A stretch of DNA of 49,518 nt from an uncultured Lachnospiraceae bacterium (GTDB lineage: Bacteria > Bacillota > Clostridia > Lachnospirales > Lachnospiraceae). Below the pieces are notes generated by a model, which saw only the letters and a program-made list of their open reading frames with translations, did no database searches and was not told the origin of the DNA. The stretch covers positions 1 to 49,518 of the forward strand of contig CAMWQW010000026.1 of the NCBI GenBank assembly GCA_947176505.1, read 5' to 3'. The position numbers and the translations under genes are program-made. Each line of letters begins with the position of its first letter. The stretch's first letter is position 1. Below, piece after piece: positions 33,247-40,093 of the stretch.

Positions 33247-34017
33247 TCAGAAAAACATTCCTGTCACCATATTCTTCTGCTGCATCTGCCGTTTCATCAT
33301 CAGCATCCGATACTCATTCAGAACTTCTTTCTTCTGTTTCTCGGATATCGCCTTCGGGAAATCCAAATCCTCCAAACGGCTTCTGGAGCTAAGCTGCTCG
33401 AGGGAAGCTCTGTTATTATAATTATAAGTATGTTCTAACCGATTCGTATACGCGCCTATATCGCTTCTCTGCGCAGACACCATATCCAATGCTTTGTCGA
33501 TACTGTCCAGACTAAAATTCTCGGAAGTCACATCCAAATCTGCAATTCCGAGCGCCTCCAGCGTAGCATTCGTCATCTGAATCTTCATGCCGCCGCCACT
33601 GGGATTCGTCGCGAGATTCATGTCCGCCATACTTCCATCAAGAAGCTTCTGCTCATTCAAAGAAGTATCTTTCGCCAGAGACTGGATTCCTTCTTTAAGC
33701 TGGTCAATCTCCCTCTGATAAATCTTCTTATCGCTTGCGGAATTTAAACCGTTCATAGACCGCAGCGCAAGATCACGGATTCTCTGCAGGTAATCCGTCA
33801 CTCCGTCCAGCGCGCCGTCCGCCACATTCAAAACACCGATTCCGGCTTTTGCATTCTCGGCGCCGACACTTAAGCCCGTCTCTTCCCTCTGCATCTTCTG
33901 CGCAATCGCGAGCCCCGCCGCATCGTCTGCCGCCGTGTTAATTCTTTTTCCGCTGGAAAGATGAGAATATGATTTAAAAATACTATTACTACTGTTGTTA
34001 GTCATCATCACACTCAT
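33247..34017 (-). CDS. Flagellin-like protein (orphan)
   Basis: A 256-residue flagellin with the conserved N-terminal D0/D1 helix ('LSSGKRINTAADDAAGLAIAQKM', shown here as two blocks: LSSGKRINTAADDAAG and LAIAQKM) and 'GIGVLNVADGALDGVTDYLQRIRDLALR'-type spoke region. The variable middle is very short. The C-terminal helix starts like a flagellin ('YTNRLEHTYNYNNRAS') but ends with an unusual basic, Met/Gln-rich tail ('MMKRQMQQKNMVTGMFF') instead of the common 'ANQ..Q.VL.LL' end. Start at 34017 is supported by AAGGAGG 8 bases upstream. No other flagellar gene is in the window and a vegetative promoter precedes it. Confidence 0.88.
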   Translation of the reverse strand: MSVMMTNNSSNSIFKSYSHLSSGKRINTAADDAAGLAIAQKMQREETGLSVGAENAKAGIGVLNVADGALDGVTDYLQRIRDLALRSMNGLNSASDKKIYQREIDQLKEGIQSLAKDTSLNEQKLLDGSMADMNLATNPSGGGMKIQMTNATLEALGIADLDVTSENFSLDSIDKALDMVSAQRSDIGAYTNRLEHTYNYNNRASLEQLSSRSRLEDLDFPKAISEKQKKEVLNEYRMLMMKRQMQQKNMVTGMFF

Positions 34018-34111
34018 ATCTATTGCCTCCTTCCCTGCTTCTATTCTATGCTTAGTCAAGGAAATAATTGCCGTTTTATGTATTATATGGCAAACCTATA
34101 CTTCTATTTTT

Positions 34112-34140
34112 ATAATATCCGCATTTTTTCAAACCGTCAA
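34112..34140 (-). promoter_or_regulatory. Promoter of the flagellin gene
   Basis: TTGACG (34140-34135) and TATTAT (34117-34112) with a 17-base spacer on the minus strand, about 95 bases before the flagellin start. It looks like a housekeeping promoter; I see no TAAA-N15-GCCGATAA sigma-D/28 pattern. Confidence 0.5.
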
Positions 34141-34189
34141 GATATTTTGGAGACTTTTATTGTCTTTTATTGCCTTCTCAATGACCTTA

Positions 34190-35041
34190 TCACCCTTTCA
34201 CACCACCGGCTACAAGACCATTTTGTATGAATCTTTGCAGACACATAAACACAATCATAATCGGCAGTGAAGAAATCACCGCAGCCGCCGAGAACATCGT
34301 CCAGTGCGCAGCAAACTGATCACTGATAAATGACTGTAAACCGAGAGCCAGCGTCATCTTGCCCGGCGTCTGTAAAAAAATGGAAGTAATTACATATTCA
34401 CTGTACGTCGCTATAAAAGAAAACAAGAACAGTACCGCTAATTGCGGCATCGCCAGCGGCAGGATAACCTTATAAAAAACCTGAAATCGGTTTGCACCAT
34501 CCACCAGCGCCGCCTCATCAAGCTCCACCGGAATCCCGTCAATATAAGATTTTAAAAGCCATATGTTGAAAGCGCTCCCGCCTGCAAGCACAAAAATCAG
34601 TGCCAGACTGCTGTCAACAAGACCAAATTTATATATCAAAATATAGTAACCCGCAACCGCCATACTGTTTGGAAATACCTGAAGAACCAGCAGTGCCATC
34701 AGCCCATATTTCCTGCCGGTAAAACGAAGCCTCGCAAAGGCGTAAGCTGCCAAGGAAGTCAGGACAAGCTGAATGACCGCTACAATCAGACACAATTTCA
34801 GGGAGTTCCAAACCCACAACACAAAGTTAGTCTCTTTGAATAATTTCACGTAGTGCTCCGTGCTGAACTTTTCAGGAAACAAGGACGACAAAAAGAAACT
34901 ATCCCCTGCCGAAAAAGATGACATCACAATCCATAATGCAGGAAAAATCACCACAATCATTGTAACCCATATCACCAGCCGGCTAACCCATAAATTTCTG
35001 CGCTCCGAGGATGAAATTTTTTCTCGATATTTCATTTTCAA
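34190..35041 (-). CDS. ganQ: Galacto-oligosaccharide ABC permease, MalG/GanQ-like
   Basis: A 283-residue CUT1 permease with about six helices (first at about 22-43) and EAA loop 'EAALVDGANRFQVFYKVILPL'. It partners with the MalF-type permease, whose stop codon it overlaps by four bases, indicating translational coupling. Position at the end of the GH53 operon supports import of beta-1,4-galacto-oligosaccharides, as in Bacillus GanSPQ. The C-terminal 'FIQNGLVAGGVKG' is typical of MalG proteins. No ATPase is in the operon; a shared MsmX-type ATPase is expected. Confidence 0.93.
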   Translation of the reverse strand: MKMKYREKISSSERRNLWVSRLVIWVTMIVVIFPALWIVMSSFSAGDSFFLSSLFPEKFSTEHYVKLFKETNFVLWVWNSLKLCLIVAVIQLVLTSLAAYAFARLRFTGRKYGLMALLVLQVFPNSMAVAGYYILIYKFGLVDSSLALIFVLAGGSAFNIWLLKSYIDGIPVELDEAALVDGANRFQVFYKVILPLAMPQLAVLFLFSFIATYSEYVITSIFLQTPGKMTLALGLQSFISDQFAAHWTMFSAAAVISSLPIMIVFMCLQRFIQNGLVAGGVKG

Positions 35042-35949
35042 TCCACCTCCTTAAACGAGCCGGACATATGCATATTAATCAGTGTAAATGTACCGACAAT
35101 GATAAAGATTAAAACGCTGAAAGTCGCTGAAAGTTCATACCTGTTCGACCATGTAGTCATTTTATAGGTAGTGCTTGCAAGTATATCCGTGTATCCTGCA
35201 AATTGATTATCCACTCTTGCCGGTCCGCCCTGCGTAATCATATAAATATTACCGAAATTATTGAAATTCGATGCAAAGGTGGATATCACAAGCGGTATCG
35301 AAAGCTTGGTCACCATAGGCAGCGTAATGCTCTTAAAACATTGAAATTTCGTTGCGCCGTCAATTTTAGCTGCCTCATAATAATCATTGGATATAGCTTG
35401 CAATCCTCCGAGACAAACATTCATCATATAGGGAAAACCAAGCCAGATATTGACGATGATTATGCCTGTACGTGCCCAGAACGGATCTGTAAGCCACGGA
35501 ATATTCCATGCAATACCGATTGCCTGAAGTAAATTGTTGATTCCGCCATACTGCTCATTCAAAAGTCCCTGCCATGCCAAAATCGCTATGGTAGACGGCA
35601 GCGCCCAAGGAACGATCAGGATGGACCTGTATATTTTGGATTCCTTCATGCGGGGATTATTCAAAAGGATTGCCAGAATAAGCCCCATGGCATAGGACCC
35701 GGCTGTACTGATAACCGCAAAGCAGACTGTCCAGCCGAGCACCGGGAAAAAGACTTGTCTGATATTTCCCGAAAATACAGTGATGTAGTTCTCCCATCCC
35801 ACGAATGAAAAGTCATTTAAATGATACATATTATAATTGGTAAACGAAATAAAAATTGTATACACAATCGGCAGACAGGTAACGATCAGAATTGATATCA
35901 AAGCCGGAATAAGATACCCGTATGCCTTTGCATTGTTCTTTTTTCTCAT
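35038..35949 (-). CDS. ganP: Galacto-oligosaccharide ABC permease, MalF/GanP-like
   Basis: A 303-residue CUT1 permease with about six helices (first at about 12-32) and EAA loop 'EAAKIDGATKFQCFKSITLPM'. The segment 'ITQGGPARVDNQFAGYTDILASTTYKMT' region, shown here by its start 'ITQGGPA', is characteristic of MalF/GanP proteins. It starts seven bases after the binding protein gene and overlaps the next permease by four bases. Bacillus GanP is longer at the N-terminus, as MalF can be; this is the short form. Confidence 0.93.
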   Translation of the reverse strand: MRKKNNAKAYGYLIPALISILIVTCLPIVYTIFISFTNYNMYHLNDFSFVGWENYITVFSGNIRQVFFPVLGWTVCFAVISTAGSYAMGLILAILLNNPRMKESKIYRSILIVPWALPSTIAILAWQGLLNEQYGGINNLLQAIGIAWNIPWLTDPFWARTGIIIVNIWLGFPYMMNVCLGGLQAISNDYYEAAKIDGATKFQCFKSITLPMVTKLSIPLVISTFASNFNNFGNIYMITQGGPARVDNQFAGYTDILASTTYKMTTWSNRYELSATFSVLIFIIVGTFTLINMHMSGSFKEVD

Positions 35950-35956
35950 AATCTCA

Positions 35957-37159
35957 CTACTTTCCTGAATTCATAAGCACAATTGCTTCCTCCAATTGCT
36001 TCACCATATTGTCTGCCGCCTCTGCCGGTGTCAGCTCTCCCGTCCACATCGAACGGATATTATTCGTATGAATACCCCAAAGCTGCCCCATCTCGGATAC
36101 GGTCGGCATCGGTTCTCCATCATTAATCTGGGCAATAAATGCCTCGGAATACTCGTTCCCCTGTATCACCTCATTTTCCTGATCGGATAATTTCGCCGGA
36201 ATCCTGTCTCCGATTTCATACATTTCCATGGCTCCATTGTCTATCAGATACATAATCATTTCCCATGCTTTATCCTGACTGTCACTCTTATTGCTCACGA
36301 AACTGATCTGGGTTCCGACAGGCGTGACAAAAGGCTGTCCGTTAAATGTGGGCATTTTTGATATTCCAAAACTGGTGCCCGCAGATGTAAATCCGTCTAT
36401 ATCCCATGGTCCTCCAATGAAATATGCCGTCTGCCCGTTCTGAAAATTACTTCTTGCAATATCCGCTGTAACGTCCGCAGACAACAGATGATATTCGTTG
36501 CATAAAGCGTTTATAAATTCATATGCTTTCACGGCGCCCTCATTGGCTAATCCGATATCCTTAACATCATAGGCGCCATTTTCATATCGGAAAATATAAC
36601 CTCCGCACGCTCTTACAAATCCAAGATCATAGTAAATGCTTGTGGCATCAAACGATACGCCGCCGCCATCTACCGCCTGTTCCACCAATTCCTCCCAAGT
36701 ATCCGGAACCTCCGATACGAGATCGGTATTATAAAACAGCGCCGTAGTCTCCACGGAAAGCGGTGCGGCATATCTGGTTCCTCCCACATAACATGCCTGC
36801 ACAGCCGCATCCGAGAAATCCGCATCTTGATAAAGACCTTCCGGCACTTCGGCTGCCAATCCCGCATTGACATAGTCCGCAAGCTGATCGTTCGGAATAC
36901 CGATGACTGCATCCGGACCGTCAGCACTGTTAACTGCCTGCGCAAACTGCTGTACCGACGGCGACTGATGGACTATCTCAACTTCATATCCGTTAGCCTC
37001 TGCCCATTCATCGGCATATTTCTGGATTGTGTCCGCCTCCACGCTCATATTCGTCCACACTGTGAGCTTCACATTGTTTCCCTTGCCGGCGCCGCAGCCT
37101 AAAAGTGCCAAAGATGCAAGTATTCCCAGCGCCAATACCGTCATAATTTTTCTTCTCAT
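35957..37159 (-). CDS. ganS: Galacto-oligosaccharide-binding lipoprotein, MalE/GanS-like
   Basis: A 400-residue type 1 solute-binding lipoprotein: signal peptide with lipobox ALLGC (Cys22), 'VKLTVWTNMSVEADTIQKYA' start split by a short linker, 'SADGPDAVIGIPNDQL', 'YAAPLSVETTALFYNTDLV', 'GQTAYFIGGPWDI' and 'AWEMIMYLIDNGA' as found in maltodextrin/galacto-oligosaccharide-binding proteins (MalE, CycB/GanS). It follows the GH53 gene by 12 bases and precedes the two permeases. The galactan link comes from the operon, since the sequence alone only says CUT1 oligosaccharide binding. Confidence 0.93.
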   Translation of the reverse strand: MRRKIMTVLALGILASLALLGCGAGKGNNVKLTVWTNMSVEADTIQKYADEWAEANGYEVEIVHQSPSVQQFAQAVNSADGPDAVIGIPNDQLADYVNAGLAAEVPEGLYQDADFSDAAVQACYVGGTRYAAPLSVETTALFYNTDLVSEVPDTWEELVEQAVDGGGVSFDATSIYYDLGFVRACGGYIFRYENGAYDVKDIGLANEGAVKAYEFINALCNEYHLLSADVTADIARSNFQNGQTAYFIGGPWDIDGFTSAGTSFGISKMPTFNGQPFVTPVGTQISFVSNKSDSQDKAWEMIMYLIDNGAMEMYEIGDRIPAKLSDQENEVIQGNEYSEAFIAQINDGEPMPTVSEMGQLWGIHTNNIRSMWTGELTPAEAADNMVKQLEEAIVLMNSGK

Positions 37160-37171
37160 CCCATAACCTCC

Positions 37172-38245
37172 CTACATCGTTTTCAAATTTTGCAGAGCTT
37201 TGTTCGCATTTCCTGCCGAATCAAACAACGCTTGATTTGCCATGGAATTGCCTGTCTCCGCCTTATCATTCATATAGTCGCAGCCATTTTGATTCGCCCA
37301 TTTGCAGTCCGGAATCGGAAGCCATGCAGGTTCCCAGTAGAAAACACCGATTCCTCTTTGATTCTCAACACTCCTGACTGTACGGTACAGGTCTCTTAGA
37401 AAAGCTTCCTGACCCTCCATTGTAGCAGGATATCCGGTTGCTTTCTCCTGTTCCTTGGAAAAAACAATCCCCTTACATCCAAGCCGGTCCGTCGTATAAC
37501 CGATAGACGTCTCCGCCACAATGATATCTTTCCCATATCTCTTACTCACGTCATTCATATTATCAAGAAGAAGCTGTAAACTTCCGTTCCAATGCGGATA
37601 ATAAGACATTCCTATCACATCAAAATCTAATTGGAACGGCATGATTTTGTCAAACCATTTCCGGTACATCTCATTATCTGTCCCGAAATCAAGATGAAGC
37701 ATAATTTTTGTATCAGGGCATATTTCCCTTGTCCCCTTTATTCCTGCCTGCAAAAGCGCTGCCATTGTCTCCGTATGGTCACTATGCCCATCTGGCCAGA
37801 GCAAACCGTTTGTAATCTCATTTCCAATCTGTACCATTGCCGGAACAAGATGTTCATTTTTCATTGCTTTCAAAATATTGACCGTATGTAAGTAAACAGC
37901 CGTTTCCAGCTTTTCTCCTTGCAGATTCTTCCACGCCTTTGGCTTAATCTGTTTTGCAGGATCCGCCCAGAAATCACTGTAATGAAAATCCAGAAGATAA
38001 CCCATTCCACTGCGAACGGTACGCCCTGCGAGCTCTATTGTAGTCTGCAAATCATTCATTCCGCCACCATAGGGCTTTCCTTCTTCATCATAAGGATCCT
38101 GCCATATTCTAAGTCTAATCATGTTGACACCGCATCTGCTTAAGATATCAAACAATTCTCCCTTACTGCCCTCTAAATAATAGGATGCACCATAGTCCTC
38201 CAACTCTTTCAGCATAGATACATCCATCCCTTTAATAAACTGCAT
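37172..38245 (-). CDS. ganB: GH53 endo-beta-1,4-galactanase without signal peptide
   Basis: A 357-residue GH53 catalytic domain. 'FIKGMDVS' opens the first barrel strand; 'MIRLRIWQDPY', 'YLLDFHYSDFWADPAKQ', the acid/base Glu143 in QIGNEI and the nucleophile Glu245 in 'IVAETSIGY' are all present, with 'GVFYWEPAWLP' near the end. GH53 enzymes hydrolyse beta-1,4-galactan side chains of pectin and are normally secreted; here the frame starts at the catalytic domain, so the enzyme would be cytoplasmic. In the same frame, directly upstream, lie two TAG codons and then the lipoprotein frame. AAGGAG before those stops serves as ribosome binding site, 6 bases from the ATG. Confidence 0.94.
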   Translation of the reverse strand: MQFIKGMDVSMLKELEDYGASYYLEGSKGELFDILSRCGVNMIRLRIWQDPYDEEGKPYGGGMNDLQTTIELAGRTVRSGMGYLLDFHYSDFWADPAKQIKPKAWKNLQGEKLETAVYLHTVNILKAMKNEHLVPAMVQIGNEITNGLLWPDGHSDHTETMAALLQAGIKGTREICPDTKIMLHLDFGTDNEMYRKWFDKIMPFQLDFDVIGMSYYPHWNGSLQLLLDNMNDVSKRYGKDIIVAETSIGYTTDRLGCKGIVFSKEQEKATGYPATMEGQEAFLRDLYRTVRSVENQRGIGVFYWEPAWLPIPDCKWANQNGCDYMNDKAETGNSMANQALFDSAGNANKALQNLKTM

Positions 38246-38248
38246 CTA

Positions 38249-38842
38249 CTACTCCTTTACCAATGTGATATCGTCAATCGTTCCCCATCCGCCGGGCGCA
38301 ATCTTAACACTGACTCCTACCGTAACTTCTCCGTCCTCTACGCTCAATCCTGCCAGTTCCGCTGTATACCAGTTCACATATCCGTTCAAAGAAGCATCCG
38401 CCTTGATTGTTTCACCATTTATGACAGCATAGAAGTAAACAGAAGCATTTTCATCCCCGGCTGTATCTCCCTGAATATGTGCTGTCATCTTATAAGTTCC
38501 CGCTTCCAATCCGGAAACAGTCTGTTCCGCCGTAAAATTAACATCGCTGCTTCCCGAATAGAAATGAAGCGACTGCACGCCTTCAAAGCAATCCGTTTCC
38601 CTTGTATAAACGTCCAGTTCTTCCGTAACATTATCAATATTTGTCACATTCCATCCCGTAAAATCTGGTTCTTCAAAGCTGCCGTTTACTAAATAATTTC
38701 CCTTTTCATCGGCTGTTGCCGTGACAGAAGCGCTTACCTGTGCTGATCCGTTTTCCCCCTGACCGCCTCCTGTTTTTCCGCATCCTGCCAGAATCATGAA
38801 CATACATGCTGCTGCCAATCCCAAGCATAACTTTCTTTTCAT
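38249..38842 (-). CDS. Lipoprotein with a carbohydrate-binding-like jelly-roll domain
   Basis: A 197-residue lipoprotein (signal peptide, lipobox ILAGC) with one predicted beta-sandwich: 'YLVNGSFEEPDFTGWNVTN', 'FEGVQSLHFYSG', 'QTVSGLEAGTYKMTAHIQG' and 'WGTIDDITLVKE', the pattern of CBM4/9- or CBM61-like modules that often sit next to GH53 domains. It should lie on the cell surface and could bind galactan. ATG 38842 is chosen because GGAGAGG precedes it by 6 bases; an ATG at 38875 lies in the operator. It ends TAG-TAG, followed at once and in frame by the GH53 start, so the two may once have been one protein. Confidence 0.88.
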   Translation of the reverse strand: MKRKLCLGLAAACMFMILAGCGKTGGGQGENGSAQVSASVTATADEKGNYLVNGSFEEPDFTGWNVTNIDNVTEELDVYTRETDCFEGVQSLHFYSGSSDVNFTAEQTVSGLEAGTYKMTAHIQGDTAGDENASVYFYAVINGETIKADASLNGYVNWYTAELAGLSVEDGEVTVGVSVKIAPGGWGTIDDITLVKE

Positions 38843-38875
38843 TCCTTTCCTCTCCTTTTCTGTACCATTTTCCAT

Positions 38876-38950
38876 GTAGTAAATAATTTATTATTTTTTA
38901 AATAACTTATTTACTACTTGAAATATAGCATCATGTCCGGCATTTGTCAA
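38876..38950 (-). promoter_or_regulatory. Promoter and LacI-type operator of the galactan operon
   Basis: On the minus strand TTGACA (38950-38945), 17 bases, TATATT (38927-38922). Just downstream, at the expected transcription start, lies the palindrome TAAATAACTTATTTA (38899-38913) and a second AT-rich half-palindrome; 11-base arms GTAGTAAATAA and TTATTTACTAC (38876-38886, 38907-38917) enclose both. The location fits a repressor of the LacI family blocking initiation. Confidence 0.8.
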
Positions 38951-38997
38951 TTAAATTTGTCCTATTATTGCATTTTGTCGATTACATTTACGCATAC

Positions 38998-39028
38998 AAA
39001 AAAGATGCAGCAATTAATTACTGCATCT
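38998..39028 (-). terminator. Terminator after the LacI-family gene
   Basis: AGATGCAG/CTGCATCT stem with a 10-base loop, followed by TTTTTT on the minus strand, about 50 bases after the regulator stop. It separates the regulator transcript from the galactan promoter. Confidence 0.85.
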
Positions 39029-39078
39029 GAAACCAAGCAAACTTATTTATCTGTTATGAATAATCTTAACGAAACGAA

Positions 39079-40062
39079 CTAACAGCTCTTACGATAGACC
39101 GGAATTCCGTTGACAAATATGGATTTGGTAATCACCCCGCCATTTAACACTCTGTTTCGCAGCAAATCCAATGCTGTCTCACATATACTGGGGATGTCAA
39201 TGTGAATTGTCGTAAGTGGCGGAGATACATATTTCGCAATGTTCACATCATTAATGCTAAAAATCGAAATCTGTTCCGGTATTTGTATCCCCGCTTCATT
39301 TAACGCCTGCAAAACTCCTACTGCCAGCGTATCACTCGCCACGCAAAGAGCCGTCGGAAGCTCATTCATTTGCGCAAGTTCTAGTCCTAACCGGTATCCT
39401 TCCTGCACGGTAAACTTCTCGGAGATGAAGATGAAATCCTCTCTGAGGCATTTATAGTACTGCGCGCTCTGCCTAAACGACCATTCCCGAATGTCCATGG
39501 ACTTTTCTAATGTATCAATATTCCTGTCAGGTCCTCCCACAAAGCCGATTGAGTGGTGTCCTTTTTCTACGAAATAATCCACAATCTGCGTCACAAAGGA
39601 ATCCATATTCGGTCTGACAGCGTCAAAAAGTTTTTCGTCTGGAGACGTCCCGATGAAAACACCCTTCTTACAAATCCGGTATAATCTGTTAATTTCCTGT
39701 CTGTTCAGCCAGCCAATCGCTACAAAAGCATTCAAGTCATCGGGAATCGCATCCATACCGTCTTTTTTCGTATAAACGCTTAGTTGGATATTCATCTGTT
39801 TTGCCTGTTTTGCGAGTTCCTCTTTAACGTTGCTATAGAAAATGTCTTCCAGTTCATCTTCCGCCTCCGTAAAATACAGTAACGCAACATGGTCAATTTT
39901 CGGATAAATGACACGCTTCTTATAGCCAATCTGCTCAGCGGCAGCAAAAATAGCCGCTCTCGTATCCGAGCTGACCGAAATCCCCTCATCATAATTGAGC
40001 ACTCTTGACACAGCGGCGCTCGAAACACCGACTATTTCAGCAATTTCTTTTATTGTAGCCAT
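39079..40062 (-). CDS. LacI-family regulator of the galactan operon
   Basis: A 327-residue regulator with an N-terminal helix-turn-helix and hinge ('TIKEIAEIVGVSSAAVSRVL', then the 'ISVSSDTRAAIFAAAEQIGY' helix) and a periplasmic-binding-protein-like sensor domain ('GHHSIGFVGGPDRN', 'PTALCVASDTLAVGVLQALNEAGIQIPEQISIFSIND' region). It is encoded just upstream of the galactan genes on the same strand and a LacI-type operator lies at their promoter, so it is most likely the local repressor, relieved by galactose or a galacto-oligosaccharide. It starts only 31 bases after the tex stop codon and may be cotranscribed with tex as well. Confidence 0.92.
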   Translation of the reverse strand: MATIKEIAEIVGVSSAAVSRVLNYDEGISVSSDTRAAIFAAAEQIGYKKRVIYPKIDHVALLYFTEAEDELEDIFYSNVKEELAKQAKQMNIQLSVYTKKDGMDAIPDDLNAFVAIGWLNRQEINRLYRICKKGVFIGTSPDEKLFDAVRPNMDSFVTQIVDYFVEKGHHSIGFVGGPDRNIDTLEKSMDIREWSFRQSAQYYKCLREDFIFISEKFTVQEGYRLGLELAQMNELPTALCVASDTLAVGVLQALNEAGIQIPEQISIFSINDVNIAKYVSPPLTTIHIDIPSICETALDLLRNRVLNGGVITKSIFVNGIPVYRKSC

Positions 40063-40093
40063 AAAACAACCTCTTATGAAAAGAATGCGGATT

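Noticed and set aside
38246..38251. TAG TAG as recoded amino acids (amber reassignment or pyrrolysine)
   Set aside because: TAG is used as an ordinary stop elsewhere in the window (for example after flotillin), and a ribosome binding site with proper spacing starts the second frame anew.
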